Assembly (NCBI GenBank): GCA_949751835.1
Contig: CATKHK010000071.1
Coordinates: forward strand, 1-64,000
Direction: 5' to 3'
DNA length: 64,000 nucleotides
From: Blepharisma japonicum
Lineage: Eukaryota; Ciliophora; Heterotrichea; Heterotrichida; Blepharismidae
Of the stretch, positions 21,188-33,135 are shown piece after piece. Both the position numbers and the translations under genes were made by a program. Position 1 is the stretch's first letter. The number at the start of each line of letters is the position of its first letter. The notes under the pieces are model-generated. The model was given only the letters and a program-made list of their open reading frames with translations, was not told where the DNA came from and did no database searches.

Positions 21188-21988
21188 CTAAAATTTAAAG
21201 TTTATACTTGGAGACTCCTCCACAAGATCCTCAATCATGTCCCCAGAGATATCATTTCCTTCTAAACTTAATGTCTTAATATGTTGCAGTTTCTGGATGC
21301 TATCTAAAAAGCATTTCCCTCCGGCATCTCCAATAGCATTCTGTGACAAAAATATTGTCTGCAAATTTGGCATAGTTACAAATGCAGCTATTAAGAATTT
21401 GATCCCATCTGGCCCAATTTCATTTTCAGTAAGACTAATTGTATTTAGTTTTAGCAGTTTTGGGAGATCCTTCCCTAAAATTTCTGCACCTTGAGGTCCA
21501 AGCCCATTGATGTGAAGTTCTAACGTTTGCAAAGATTCAAGCTTGGCAAAAGCTGTGCATAGATATTGAATTCCTTCGGGGCCTAGGTTGTTATCAGCTA
21601 AAGATAAATACCTCAGTTTGCTTAAAGTTTGAATTGGCTTGGCAAGGTCTTTAATTCCTTCAACCCCCAATCTCGCCTTCCACAAATTAAGACTGTTAAG
21701 GTTTACAAAAGAAGGCAAAATATTAGCTAAGTGCGAATGATTGGCACACAAGTCAATAAATTTTAAATCAATAGTAAAAATTTGTTGATCTTCGTGTGCA
21801 AAAACTGCCTCATACAATGTTTTAATTTTTCGGTTCATTCCTTGTTGAGCTATAAAGTAGGATTGGAGGTCTGATAGCTCGGTATTGTTAGAAGATATAA
21901 ATGTTATTCTTTCATGAGATTCTGGGACTTTTTGGTTAGGTTTTACACTTTGTGAGCGTCCTTTACTAGCTCCGCAAACACTTCCCAT
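21188..21988 (-). CDS. Leucine-rich-repeat (RNI-like) protein, probably N-myristoylated
   Basis: The product contains about five repeats of ribonuclease-inhibitor type between residues 80 and 255, with the pattern LxxLxLxxNxLGPEGIxxL (for example YLSLADNNLGPEGIQYL and TISLTENEIGPDGIKFL). Such repeats form curved binding surfaces. The frame is open further upstream to an ATG at 22087. I prefer the ATG at 21988 because it starts with MGSVCGASKGRSQS, a good N-myristoylation and palmitoylation signal, and the upstream 33 residues look like untranslated sequence. From 21988 the protein is 266 residues long. Its partner is not known. Confidence 0.85.
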   Translation of the reverse strand: MGSVCGASKGRSQSVKPNQKVPESHERITFISSNNTELSDLQSYFIAQQGMNRKIKTLYEAVFAHEDQQIFTIDLKFIDLCANHSHLANILPSFVNLNSLNLWKARLGVEGIKDLAKPIQTLSKLRYLSLADNNLGPEGIQYLCTAFAKLESLQTLELHINGLGPQGAEILGKDLPKLLKLNTISLTENEIGPDGIKFLIAAFVTMPNLQTIFLSQNAIGDAGGKCFLDSIQKLQHIKTLSLEGNDISGDMIEDLVEESPSINFKF

Positions 21989-22532
21989 TGTTTTATTACG
22001 CAAACGATTAAAATAAATAGGATTAATGGATACTGGATAAAAAACTTTTAAAAAGCGTATGTTTTTATTTTGATGGATATGTTCCATTTTAAATGCTGCT
22101 ATTACTGATAATCTCTATTGCTGCAGCAATTATAATTCTTTTATTATGTGGGAAATACATATACTTATTTCAGTAATTTGCATCAAATTATCGACCCTTT
22201 GATAATAATCAACTAAATTGCAAAAATTCTCATTTTAAAATTATTAATTAGTAGGCTTTTATTATCAATCTGGATTTAATAAGATATCATTGCAGTTGAA
22301 AATATTAAGAGAATTATTTTTATTATCTTACATATAAGCTAAAAGTATAATTCTTGTATTTTCTCAGTTAGAGATGCAAATAAAATAAAGGCTTTTATTC
22401 AAGTGCATCTTATATTCAATAAATTTTCAATAGATTATATAAAATTAACAAATTGATAAAAATGAATTATTTTAATTTGAAATAGCAGCAGCTGATTTCG
22501 TCGAGAAATTATTTGCGTCATCCTATTAAATA
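21989..22532. other. Divergent intergenic region
   Basis: This region lies between the divergent LRR and TMEM135-like genes and should hold both promoters. On the plus strand a 27-codon hydrophobic frame starts at 22093 (LLLLIISIAAAIIILLLCG) and stops at TAA; it may be chance. Nothing else is recognisable. Confidence 0.4.
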
Positions 22533-23153
22533 ATGGCAGACGAAAAACTTTGCAAGCACAAAGAATCATGCGTGAAAAATGCATGCAAAGGTTTTGTTGT
22601 CTCATTTCTTCAAAGTTTGGCTGCAAAATCCGCTTTTCACATTGTGTTCCAGTTTTTATTAAAGCGTGGATACAAAAATCCAGTCCAATGCTTATTAAAG
22701 CTCATATCTCTCGACACACTTAAGTTCGTTGGCTTTGCATCGCTGATGAACTCCTTATATAAAGCAACCTTATGTGCTATGAGAAATTACCGTAAAAAAG
22801 AAGACGGACTTAACCATATTGTTGCTGGAGCAGTAGGTGGGTTATCAATCGCCTTTGAAGACGAAGAAAGAAGAGAAACATGGGCACTTTACTTTTTCGC
22901 AAGGTTAATTGACGTTTCGCTGAGAAAAGGAGCTAAAAAGTACCTTCCAAATACCAATGTCAACAACATTGAAATGTATCTCTTCATGGTAATGATTGTC
23001 TTTAATGTTTATTGCTATGGAAAAGAAAAAGATATATTGGTCAAATCTTATTACAACTTTTTGAAATCCGTATTTAGTCCTTCAAAAGCAGAGCAATCAG
23101 TCATGAACGCTTGGAGCGCAGAAAGTGCCATAAAAATGCCGCTTAATAAGTAA
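22533..23153 (+). CDS. TMEM135-like membrane protein
   Basis: The 206-residue protein has a Cys-containing N terminus (KLCKHKESCVKNACKG), several amphipathic or membrane helices, and the segment HIVAGAVGGLSIAFEDEERR followed by ALYFFARLIDVSLRKG. That arrangement (G-rich helix, charged loop, then an ALY..R..E/D helix) is typical of TMEM135 and related Tim17-like proteins of peroxisomes and mitochondria. TMEM135 affects mitochondrial fission and lipid metabolism. This protein is shorter than animal TMEM135 (about 450 residues) and corresponds to about half of it. I assign the family with moderate confidence. Confidence 0.6.
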   Translation: MADEKLCKHKESCVKNACKGFVVSFLQSLAAKSAFHIVFQFLLKRGYKNPVQCLLKLISLDTLKFVGFASLMNSLYKATLCAMRNYRKKEDGLNHIVAGAVGGLSIAFEDEERRETWALYFFARLIDVSLRKGAKKYLPNTNVNNIEMYLFMVMIVFNVYCYGKEKDILVKSYYNFLKSVFSPSKAEQSVMNAWSAESAIKMPLNK

Positions 23154-23220
23154 TTTTCATGCTAAAGCATCAATAAATCTCAATTAACTTAATTTAAAGG
23201 AACCAAAATATTGTTTACAT

Positions 23221-24432
23221 TTAAAGAAAAGTCCTAAACCTTGGAGGATCAGTTGAAATTCTATTCACCCAAAAATTAGCGCACGCACTATGATAATTTG
23301 ATCCACTGAGCATAACACTTTGTGAAATTGGGAATAAACAAACTGTGCAAAATTTGTCGGATAATTTCGAAAGCCTTATTTTCGGAATGTCGTTGTTAAA
23401 TAAATTTCCACACTCACTTCACGATAATGGTATATCTTTACTATAAAGTTCCAAAGACTTGAGTGCTCCAACAATCTCTACTGCGAAATGTAGTCTTTCA
23501 TATATCTGATACACCTCAGAAAGGCCTTTAAAATATGTTTTAAGATCCTCATCTTTGTCTAAAGTTGTGATACTTGGCTTTAGTTTGTTTAAAATTATAA
23601 CTGCTCTTTTTAGTTCTTCAGAAATTTTTTGAAGGACAAGCTGAGATTGACTTAAGAAAGCAGCTGACTGATTTAACAAAATTTTTTTGATTTCACAATA
23701 AAATTGGGCTTTTAAAAAGATTTCTTTAATATTTTCTATATCCAAAGAAGTTTTCACTTCTGGATATACAAATTTCTCTGTGAACTCTTTTCCTGCATCA
23801 CTTCCATATGATTCTGTTACTTTTTCTTCGAGTTCTTTTAAAGTTATCTCTTTTTTGTCTTTTATTCAATTTTCAATTTCATCAGGTGATGATAATTCTT
23901 TTTCTAGTTGAATTAAAATATTTCGATACTGTATCGCTGTGTCATAATCTTCTCTTTCGGCAGCCATGGATTTTATCTCTTTTATGCGCTCAATTTCTTT
24001 GAGAGTTTCTGAGTGTTTTCTGCACTTTAATGCTTCATCTAGCCTTCCTTGCGATAATAAACTAACAGATAGCTTTTTTAATCCTTCTGAGTCATCAAGC
24101 AAAGTCCACGGATTTGGCTTTTCGACTTCTACTGGTTGAATCGGTAAATGAAGGTCTAAAATACTTTCCCCAGAGCTTGGAGCAATATCTAAAGTGAAGT
24201 CGCTTGGAAAAATGAATTGCTTTTTCTTTATGGAAGGCGGCTGAGGGAAGTTTTCATCATTTGATTGAGCTGGAACTGGGGCTGGAGCATCAAGCTGTTC
24301 TGAAAATGGGAATCTTTTTTGTGGCTTAATACCTGGAGAATTTTCGCGAAATTCCAATAAATCGACATCAAATACATTCGTGCTAGACTTAAATTCTGTA
24401 AATTCGTCTTCCATCTTATCAATGATAGACAT
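23221..24432 (-). CDS. Gamma-synergin-like clathrin adaptor partner
   Basis: The 403-residue protein begins with a disordered region holding an adaptor-type DLLEF segment and proline-rich stretches. Helical segments follow (LSQGRLDEALKCRKH resembles a helical-repeat unit). The C terminus has a zinc-like module: ECGNLF...CTVCLFPI...MLSGSNYHSACANFWVNRI. The last part matches what I recall of the C-terminal domain of gamma-synergin (SYNRG) and its plant homologues, which bind AP-1 at the trans-Golgi. TGA codes for Trp at two places, one just after the helical core (IPLSWSECG). The name is a family-level inference. Confidence 0.6.
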
Positions 24433-24663
24433 CTTAGAGTTATATCATATTGATCAAATTTTAGTTGCAAAATGCCGCATTATTTTTGAATTTATAAACT
24501 GTAAGGTAAAATCTATTCTATATGCAAAAATAATTATGAGCCAGTTATTTAAATATTCAATATCTTTTACATATTTAAGTTAAACTGATGTCTGATAATA
24601 AAACGACTCCTTATCTAACCAAAAAATTTTAAAAATATGCTAATTTATGTGATTTAAATAATA

Positions 24664-25332
24664 ATGGGCAATAAGACTAGCAAGCTTCAAGAGATACCAA
24701 AATTAAAAAGTGCAGAAATTGAAGAGTTTTCTAAGCAAACACTCTTCACCCACGAGCAAATCGAGAAATTGTACACACATTTTTACAAAATTTCTTCTTT
24801 AGAAACTGATGATGGCGTGATCGATTTTTCAGAGTTTTGCTTAAATCTTCATAACCCTCCTGAATCAGTCCTATGCGAAGGGGTCTTTCATTTATTTGAT
24901 GCCAACAATGACGGAACCATAAATTTCAGAGAATTTTTAATTGGAATCAGCACTTTCATGATTCCAAAAGAAGATTTATATGTTCGTATTCCGGCAACCA
25001 GACTAAAAGAGCAAATTGAGGTGTCCTACCGAATGTTTAGCGGAATGAGAAATAAAATTTACCTTAAAGATGTGAAGAAAATGATGGCTTCAGCGATAAC
25101 CGACAATCCTTCAATAAACTTGGACAATGGTATGATTGAAGCTATAGTTGACCGAACTTTCAGTGACCTGGAATGTGAAGAAGACAGTCATGGGATTTAT
25201 ATTGATGCTAATAGCTATAAGAAAATGATATTAAAGAATCCAGAAATGTTGAAATGGCTCTCCATTGACATTGAAAAGGCTACGAAATCAATTAAGACTT
25301 TTATGAGGAAAAGTAAGACAAGATGCTTATAA
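24664..25332 (+). CDS. Calcineurin-B-like EF-hand protein, probably N-myristoylated
   Basis: The 222-residue protein begins MGNKTSKLQEIP, a strong N-myristoylation signal shared with calcineurin B and related calcium sensors. One canonical EF hand is clear near residues 80-95 (DANNDGTINFRE). An earlier, degenerate hand lies around 45-60 (ETDDGVIDFSEF). Further C-terminal segments (SDLECEEDSHGIYIDANSY) look like degenerate hands without a full set of ligands. A membrane-tethered calcium sensor is likely. The neighbouring PKG gene also encodes an acylated kinase. Confidence 0.85.
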   Translation: MGNKTSKLQEIPKLKSAEIEEFSKQTLFTHEQIEKLYTHFYKISSLETDDGVIDFSEFCLNLHNPPESVLCEGVFHLFDANNDGTINFREFLIGISTFMIPKEDLYVRIPATRLKEQIEVSYRMFSGMRNKIYLKDVKKMMASAITDNPSINLDNGMIEAIVDRTFSDLECEEDSHGIYIDANSYKKMILKNPEMLKWLSIDIEKATKSIKTFMRKSKTRCL

Positions 25333-25647
25333 TAATTAAGTCTAAGAAGGTTCTGAAATCATCAGTAACAGCTAACCTATTAAATTTTTAGCTTATTTTC
25401 TCTTTTAAGTATTCTATCTTATTTTTGAAATAAAACCTTTTCAAATTTCCTTAATCAATATATATTATATATTATGCGAATTCACTATACAAACTTCATT
25501 TTTATATTTAAAAATGAAACCAGATGATTTTCCATATAATAAAAATCACAAACACAATTAAATCTCCTTTACCAGATTCAAATTCCTTCATGCATTTTAA
25601 ACCTAAAACATTATAATAAAAACTTAGAGCTATTATAAATCGCGATA
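25333..25647. other. Intergenic region, nothing recognised
   Basis: About 315 bp of very A+T-rich DNA between two genes on the plus strand. It should contain the promoter of the PKG gene. I see no repeat, RNA gene or short coding frame with support. Confidence 0.4.
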
Positions 25648-28387
25648 ATGGGAGGTTGTTTCAGTAACAACAAATCGAAAGCGAGTAACATAAATCACGC
25701 CCGGAAACAAAGTTCAGTTCGAGTAACAGACATTAACCTCGCCTCAGCCACAGTTTCGAACAGAATTAACACTGAAGAGCTTAAAGTCAACTCACGGCCA
25801 AGCTCTGCTAATAGAAAAGCTCATAAAAAAGGAGCACATGTAGGAAATCTTCAAAGGAAAGCAAGTATGATCACAGAAGCTACCACCGCAGCAATAAGCA
25901 CCCGTGATAAAACACTTGAGGAAACGCTTGAAATACGAGAAGCCTTAAATCAGCACTTCATTTTCAATAATCTCCCAGATGAAGTTATAGATACAATCTT
26001 AGGGATGATGAAATTATTTGTTTTGGAGCCGAACCAACTAGTATATGGCCAGGATCAGATGGGGACTCATTTTTTTGTAGTAACCAAAGGAAAGCTGGAA
26101 ATTAGAGTGAAAAATGAGCCTAAAGGAGTGATCACGAAAGGGATGAGTTTTGGCGAACTTGCATTAATGCATGACTCGAAACGTACAAATTCTGTATACA
26201 CAATGGAAAGAACGATGCTATGGGGAATTGACCGATATGAGTTTAGAAATGCTGTGGCATCTTATAACTCACAAAGATTTGAAGAAAACAGAAAATTCAT
26301 TGATTCTGTCCCATTGCTCCAAATTTTGACAAATGCCCAAAAAGAAGCACTTTTAGCTGTTTTGAAGAGCCAAGCTTATAACCCAGGTCAGAAAATTGTG
26401 ACTGAAGGTGAGCCAGGAGATCTGTTTTATATAATTAAAGAAGGTACAGTAAGCTGTTATGTTCAAGGAAAAATTGTAAGACAGTTGGCAAAAGGCGATT
26501 TTTTTGGTGAGCAAGCTTTGCTTTATAATTCACTGAGAACTGCGACAATTGTTTCAAATACCAAAGTTGGAGTTCTTTCTTTATGTCGAGAAGATTTAAT
26601 CAATGTTCTTGGTGATCAGCTCCAACTTATAATATATAAAAACTCCCAACGAATTGCCATTGAGTCAAGTCCTTATTTGAAAGAGTTGACCAAAAACCAA
26701 GAAGAAGCTGTTATTCAAAAAATGAAAGTGGTTAGCTATCACAATGGAGAAATCATCATCAATAAAGGAATGCCAAAAGGACATAAGCTGTGGTTAGTTG
26801 TTAAAGGAGCAGTTATCACTGAAGAAACAGGTAGAAGGATCTTATCATTACATTGTATAGGAGATGAAGAGCTAACGAATCCAATTCAGAGTAAATATGA
26901 AGAAAATTATATAGCAGAAGGCTCCGTTGACATTGAAGAAATCGGAAGGACTGAGTTTGAAGCGTGCATAGGAGGAAAACTCAACAATATAAAGTCACAT
27001 AATGAGGTATTAAATATCATGAGAAATGTACAGCTGCTAAGAGCTCTCCCTATGAACAAGCTTGAGTCCTTGGTTAACATGATTTATGTCCAGACATATG
27101 AAGACAAACAAGTGATATTTCATGAAGCTGCCCCAGGGGATGCATTTTATATAGTAAAATCAGGACAAGTAGACATTATAAAAGAAGGCGCAGTACTCAG
27201 AACTATCTCAAAGCATGGCTACTTTGGTGAAAGGTCCATCATCAATAATGAAAAACGAACAGCTACAGTTGCTGCAAGTGGGAGGGCAAAAGTATGGGTA
27301 TTGAATAGAGAAGATTTCTTAAACCTCATAGACGAAGGAATTAGATATCAACTGCTGAAAAGAATGGAATTGCAAGATGATTCCATCACCTTAAATGATT
27401 TATGCATTGTGAAAATGCTCGGCAAAGGGATGTTTGGCAATGTCTTTATGGCAATCAATAAAAACAAAGGGACTTTATATGCCCTTAAAACTGTAAATAG
27501 AGCTAAAATCAGAAGCTATGACTTATATACAAACTTATTATTAGAAAGACACATCTTGCTACAGATAGATCATCCTTTCATTATGAAGCTTGTTAAAACC
27601 TTTAAAGATACAGAACGCGTTTATTTTTTAACTGAACTTGTAAGAGGAAAAGACTTATTTGACGTCTTAAGAGAAATGAACTTATTGAGTGATTCAGATA
27701 CAAAATTTTTTTCTTCTTGCCTTTTGATGATTTTAGAGCATATGCATGAAAGAGGGATTATTTATCGCGATCTTAAGCCTGAAAATATTATGATTGATGA
27801 AGATGGATATCCAAAACTCATTGATTTTGGAACTGCAAAAGTTGTAGAAGGCAGGACATACACTGTAGTAGGGACTCCTCATTATATGGCACCAGAAGTT
27901 ATACTAGGAAAAGGATATGGACTTTCAGCAGATTATTGGTGCTTAGGGGTAATTATTTATGAATTTGTAGTTGGGTCACTGCCATTTGGAGATGAAGAAG
28001 AAGAACCTTATGCAGTATATGAGCAAGTACTGAAAGCTAAATTAGGATATCCTCACCATACAAGAATGAATCCAAAATGTAGAGAAGTGATAGAAAAACT
28101 CCTTGAAAAAAACCCAGTTATGAGAGGAAATATTGAAACTATAAAAGCTATGAAATGGTTTGAAGGTATTGACTGAGATAACTTGCTTGGCAAACAAATA
28201 AAACCGCCTTATATTCCACGATTGCCTAATCAGTCAGCAGAAGTCAATCAAGCTATGAAATCAAAAGTATCGCTGACAGGCGTGATTTCGGTAAATTTTT
28301 ATTTAGAAAGAAGAAGCCCATGATGTATTCGAAATTCCAAGAACCAAAGGTAAACCTCCTCCAACCGGATGGGATGATGTGTTTTAA
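25648..28387 (+). CDS. PKG: cGMP-dependent protein kinase (PKG), four cyclic-nucleotide-binding domains
   Basis: The 907-residue protein starts MGGCFSNNKSK, an acylation signal. Four CNB domains lie at about 100-215, 222-335, 340-450 and 456-570. Binding cassettes are FGELALMHDSKRTNSV, FGEQALLYNSLRTATI, a degenerate third without the Arg, and FGERSIINNEKRTATV. The AGC kinase (about 583-840) has GKGMFGNVF, YALKTV, YRDLKPENIM, DFG and APE. Three active-type plus one degenerate CNB is the layout known from apicomplexan and ciliate PKG. A 16-nt intron (28291-28306) and a TGA Trp lie in the C-terminal tail, which ends PTGWDDVF. A paralogue is at 44514-47216. Confidence 0.95.
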
Positions 28388-28417
28388 ATTATTACATAAA
28401 TGAAATTAATAAATTAA

Positions 28418-29389
28418 ATGGAACAAGACTTAGTTCTTTATAAGAAAAGTGATGATTATGATCCTGTTATACAAATTGTAAGATGCTGGGTAACTTTATA
28501 TCAAATCAAAGGTTATAAGGAATGCGAAAGCGGCACAAATTGGAATAGGATAGAATATCTCCCGATTTTAAGATATGAGAAGAGCATTTTTGGAAAGGAA
28601 CATATTTTGGAGTTTCTTAAATTAGCTTATGATATCAATTTTAATTTAACTGAAGAAGAAAAAAAGGAATCGTCTTTGATTGAAGAGCTATGTGTCAGCC
28701 AAATTCATTCAGCAACAATGTATGCGATGTGAATAGATAATGAAAAAAGTAGAGAAATTCAAAATAAAAGTGATAATAGTAGCTTTTGGGGTAATTTGAT
28801 GAAGTTTTTTAAAAATTTAGGGTTTGCAGTGAAAAAACCAAATGATAAGGAGTGTTTAAAGTATCAGTATGCATTTTCATCTGAAGAAAATGCATTTATT
28901 CAAATACATCAAGCTCATCAGCTTTTAAGTGACAAACTCGGAAGCCAAATGTTTTTCTTTGAAGAAAGAAATAGAGTTAGATTCCCAAGAAGTGCAGATA
29001 TTTGTATTTATGCATATTTATTGGAAGAATTTGTTTATTTGCAAGATCATCCTCATGTAACTGGATCATTAAGCAGTTTTCCAAATTTACTAAGCTTTAT
29101 TCAGAGAATTAGCAACACACTGCTGTCAAGCAATCATAAGAAAGAAATCCCTGAATACAGCATTACTTATAAGCATTTCATGAATATTCAAGAAGATGAA
29201 TTTTATTATATTCCTGCTATAATAATAAAGCCTTATCAAGAATCTAACTGAGAATTAATTAGATATAAACTCCAAGATAAATCCTTGAAATTAAAAGCTA
29301 CCGCAAAAATTGTAAAAAGACGAATTTATGTTGTAAGTATTTCAGCAATTTTATTTTTTATCATTTACTTGAAAATGGTTAAACGTTAG
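28418..29389 (+). CDS. Metaxin/SAM37-like mitochondrial outer-membrane protein
   Basis: Metaxins belong to the SAM complex that inserts beta-barrel proteins into the mitochondrial outer membrane; they have a glutathione-transferase-like fold. The 323-residue protein has the N-terminal thioredoxin-like part with a metaxin-like block (IEYLPILRYEKSIFGKEHIL). The helical part shows QAHQLLSDKLGSQMFFFEER and SADICIYAYLLEEF, followed by a C-terminal anchor (ISAILFFIIYL) and a basic end. TGA codes for Trp at AMWIDN and SNWEL. It starts only 30 bp after the PKG stop. I rate the family as likely. Confidence 0.7.
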
Positions 29390-29650
29390 CTCGAGCAAAA
29401 TTTAATCAAAAACACAATTTGCATGTATTAATTACTCATATAATTAATTGAATGCACTTAATTTTTCATTAATTTATAATTAGCTTAAATGGAAAAACCA
29501 ATTTTTATATTTTTTAAGTGCTATAACAATCCATTCTAAAATAAATTTTTGATAATCTTTGAATTTTATATAAATTAATGGCTATCATTAAACCTAAGTA
29601 AAAATATAAATTGTTTTAAATCAAAATAAGAATTAATATCATTTTGGCAG

Positions 29651-30631
29651 TTATATCTCAGCACCATATCGTTCTACAACAGGCTTTGAGATTGTTGCTA
29701 CCATTAGCATTTCGTATGGACGGCGTCTATCAAACTCCTGTGGGCATAAAACAACAAGAACTTCATTATTGCTTTCAACCATTTCTATCCCATCTGGTAT
29801 CTTTGCTTGCAAATATGGAGCCAAAGGTTGTGCCTGAGCAGAATTTCCAACCACCGAAATATTGAAATAAATTCCTCTGTCCTTGGATCTGAATAAATAC
29901 ATTATCAAAAATAGGCTGACTATTTCACAAATTTCGCAGGACATGACAATAATATCTCAATAAATAAATGGAGGATTGAAAAAATTTGCAATTATTATCA
30001 AGAAAGTCACTGTAAAAATTTGTTGAATATAATAAAAATAGCAAATTTTTAAAAAGAATTTGAGCATTGAAATTTTATCTGATGTGGGCGGAATCATTTG
30101 AGTAATGTTAGAGTTTCTAAGGGAAGTTAATCTGTGCTGTAAAGCATTGATATTTCCTAAGCAATATTTTTGGGTAAGGTAGAGCAATATAGAAAGAATG
30201 AGGTCAAGTAAAACAACTAATCTGTCTGGATTTATCATGAATGCACTAAATCCTAAATATACAGCTCCCATGGTCATTGCAATGATACTAACTTCACTTC
30301 TTTCAAGTGTATCTCGAGTGATGCCAAAACCCTTGCTGATCAAAATTAGGCATGTAAAAATAAATGTATTGTATAAAGTATATGTTGAGCTTCAAGCTAA
30401 TTCCCAATAATCTCACGTTGATGACTCTGTGCAGGTAAAATACCTAGGAGATGAAACTATATCATTCAATGTTTTGAAGCATAAAACTAAAACTATAACT
30501 TTTTGTAGAGGCTTTGTGAATCGCCAATTTATTTTTCATGTATTCAGAATTCACCACAAAAAAAAGCTGCACCAGCTGATGCTGGTGAAAATGTAAAAAT
30601 AACCCAAAGCGAGGTTATTTGTGCAAGCCAT
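29651..30631 (-). CDS. Seven-transmembrane protein of the GOST/lung-7TM type, core only
   Basis: Reading TGA as Trp gives one continuous 326-residue frame with seven hydrophobic segments, for example IFTSISWCSFFLWWIL, LQKVIVLVLC, LYNTFIFTCLILISKGFGI, IIAMTMGAVYLGFSAF, LLDLILSILLYL, QIFTVTFLIIIANFF and EICEIVSLFLIMYLF. The spacing, the ISKGFGITR motif after TM3 and the polar tail resemble the TMEM87/GPR107 (GOST) family of Golgi and secretory-pathway proteins. These normally have a signal peptide and a large lumenal GOLD-like domain in front. Here the ATG (30629-30631) is preceded by an in-frame TAA, so only the 7TM core is encoded. Confidence 0.65.
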
Positions 30632-30769
30632 TTATGATTTATAATTGTACCACATCATAATAGAAATAAATATTAATTATCATACAAGTAAAATAAATAC
30701 TGATCGAATGATTAATTTAGAGATTCATAATTTAAAAAGAGACATATATCAATAATTTTATTAGCAAAC

Positions 30770-32755
30770 TTAGTTTCTTCTATTATTAATAGATGCTAAC
30801 CATTTTTCTATTGTCAATCTTATTTCTTTTGCAGAAGGTCTGCTTTCTGGATCTGTATTCCAAGTGCATTCCATTAAATTTACTATCTGTGGCAATTTAT
30901 TTTGCATCATTTCAGGGATTTCTGGTCTTTCCATCGCTTTTAGTTTCTCACAAAATTCCTCAGGCTCCAACGCGTTATTTTTCTTCAAATAATCAAATGG
31001 CGATCTTCTTATAATGACAGCATAAGTCGTCATCCCATAGGATCATATATCTGCTTTCTGTGTAGGATTGTTTCCTTTGATATGTTCTGGGGAACAATAA
31101 TGCAATGTAAATCCTGGGCTTATTTTCATTCCTTCACTTAAAAACTCACTCATTCCAAAATCTGCAATTTTGGGGGTGTTATTTTCATCAAAAAATATAT
31201 TTTGCGGCTTTATATCAAAATGGCAAATGTTTTTATAATGCATAAACTCTAGCCCTTTTATGACTCCATATAATCTTTCCAGTCTTATCTTAAGATCAGC
31301 TCTAGGCTGATTTTTGATAAATGAGCTTAATGTTTCATTCGAGCAGTACTCTAGCACTAAACCTAATTTATCCTCCACTTTAACACATCCGTAGCATTTA
31401 ATTATATTTTCATGGCAAAGACATTTCATTATGACTAATTCTTTCTGCAGTCTAGATAGTGCTTTTCCGTTTTCTTCTTTAACCTCTCTTGCGAATTTTA
31501 TTGCAACATTCATTCCATGAAGCTCATTTTGGTACACATCTCCAAATCCTCCTTGCCCAATGTGCCTTGTTTCGTCAATTAACTTTGGGTATTTAAAATC
31601 AAGAGATGGGATTAAGTCAGAGTCTGAAATTTCATAGTTGGGATTATAGAAAATGTCTAGTATTTTTGACATTAAAATAGAATACCATCATCTTAACTTC
31701 CTTTCATAATCTTTTAAGGCCACGAAGTCATTTTCATCTCTATCCCGAACTTTAGCAACTTTACTAATATTGTCAGGGATAAATCAAAAATTGTAGCCTT
31801 CATACTCTGATCCATAAATTACAATATTCTGTGCTGGAAATAATGTAAACTCTACTAAATGCTCATACATTTTTATTATTGTAGAAATAATCTCTTCCAG
31901 CAACTCTTCTGGCAATTCCTTTATTTCTAAAAACTTATAGAGCTGCATATAAATAAATTCAGGACAAGTTGGGTTTGGTTTTTCATTTTCAAAGTAGAGC
32001 TTTAAAAATTGATCTTTATTTATTAAATTTTGGACTAATGATTTTGAAATTCCAGCTTCTTGAACTGAATGCACAGAATTTGAATTAACTGAAGATTCTT
32101 GCTCATATGTCGAATTTTCTTCTTCAGAATCGCTAGAAGATGACTCTATATTTGTCTTATCGTTTTTTCCTTGCACAGCTGAATAAAGTTTTGATTTAAC
32201 ATTTGGATCTAGCCCATTGTTTGTGTTTTCAATTAAGAAATAAAACTGATGGACATATTCATTATAAATAAGAGTTGCTTTCTTTATATAAGCCATTATA
32301 ACATTCTCGATATCTAAGCAATCAAGTTGAGAGTATCTCATGGAAAGCTCAAGCTGAAGAAATTGATTTTTGCCAACAATATTGAAATATCCAATATCAA
32401 GATCTGCATTGATAATGGAAATCATGATCAACGCTTTTTCTTTGAGGTTTGAATCTGCGAATTTGAAGGGCTCATTTCTGACGGTGAAATAAATTCTTAT
32501 CTTGATCAGAGTTTCAAATATAGCTATTTGAACAATAAATATTTGAAGACTTTGTATATTTTCTTTTGAAACAAGCGAGCATGGCAAGCTGAAAGTAAAA
32601 TTTATTGGAGTTTCTGAAGTTTTAGGTGTAGCTTTGGTAAATCTTGCAATAATTGAGTTAGTCTTCTTGATCATAATATTCATTTCTTTTGAATATTGGT
32701 ATCTTGTTTGGAGCGAAGTGCTGCTTTGAGTATTTGATGAGATTTGGCAATCCAT
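30770..32755 (-). CDS. TKL/MAP3K-like protein kinase with long N-terminal region
   Basis: Reading several TGA codons as Trp joins three open segments into one 661-residue protein. Residues 1-360 are an uncharacterised region with an acidic stretch (SSSSDSEEENSTYEQE). The kinase domain covers about 395-655: the glycine loop GQGGFGDVYQNE, VAIKF, a catalytic loop CHFDIKPQNIFF, DFG, SPEH instead of APE, and KADIWSYG (Trp from TGA). The catalytic loop has HFD instead of HRD, a change also seen in some active kinases. The Lys and the DFG Asp are intact, so activity is plausible. Confidence 0.85.
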
Positions 32756-33135
32756 TATATTTTTAATAGTTCTATACTATTTGGTTTTAAGTTTTATTCT
32801 TAAAATAGAACTAAATAATTGCTTGCAGACAGTAAGATATCAAAACATTATTATCCTCAATATAAAACTCTGCATATGAAAATGTAATAGCGTATAATGC
32901 AAGATTTTATATGTAAATTAAAAAAAATTCAGCTAATGAAATTGCAAGAAAAAGATTTTCTTTATTAATTTTATGTTCGTTGCTTAATAATCTCTTTCAA
33001 GAGTTGATCTAAAATATAAAATTTTTATATTAATTTAGAATACAGAAAATTATCAAATAATAAATTTATTAAACCGAAATCTTTTCAAATATTAAAAACG
33101 ATGTAATAAAATTTTACTTATCAGTTATAGCCAAA
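32756..33135. other. Divergent intergenic region, nothing recognised
   Basis: About 380 bp of A+T-rich sequence between the divergent kinase and coiled-coil genes. No frame, repeat or structured element was found. Confidence 0.4.
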
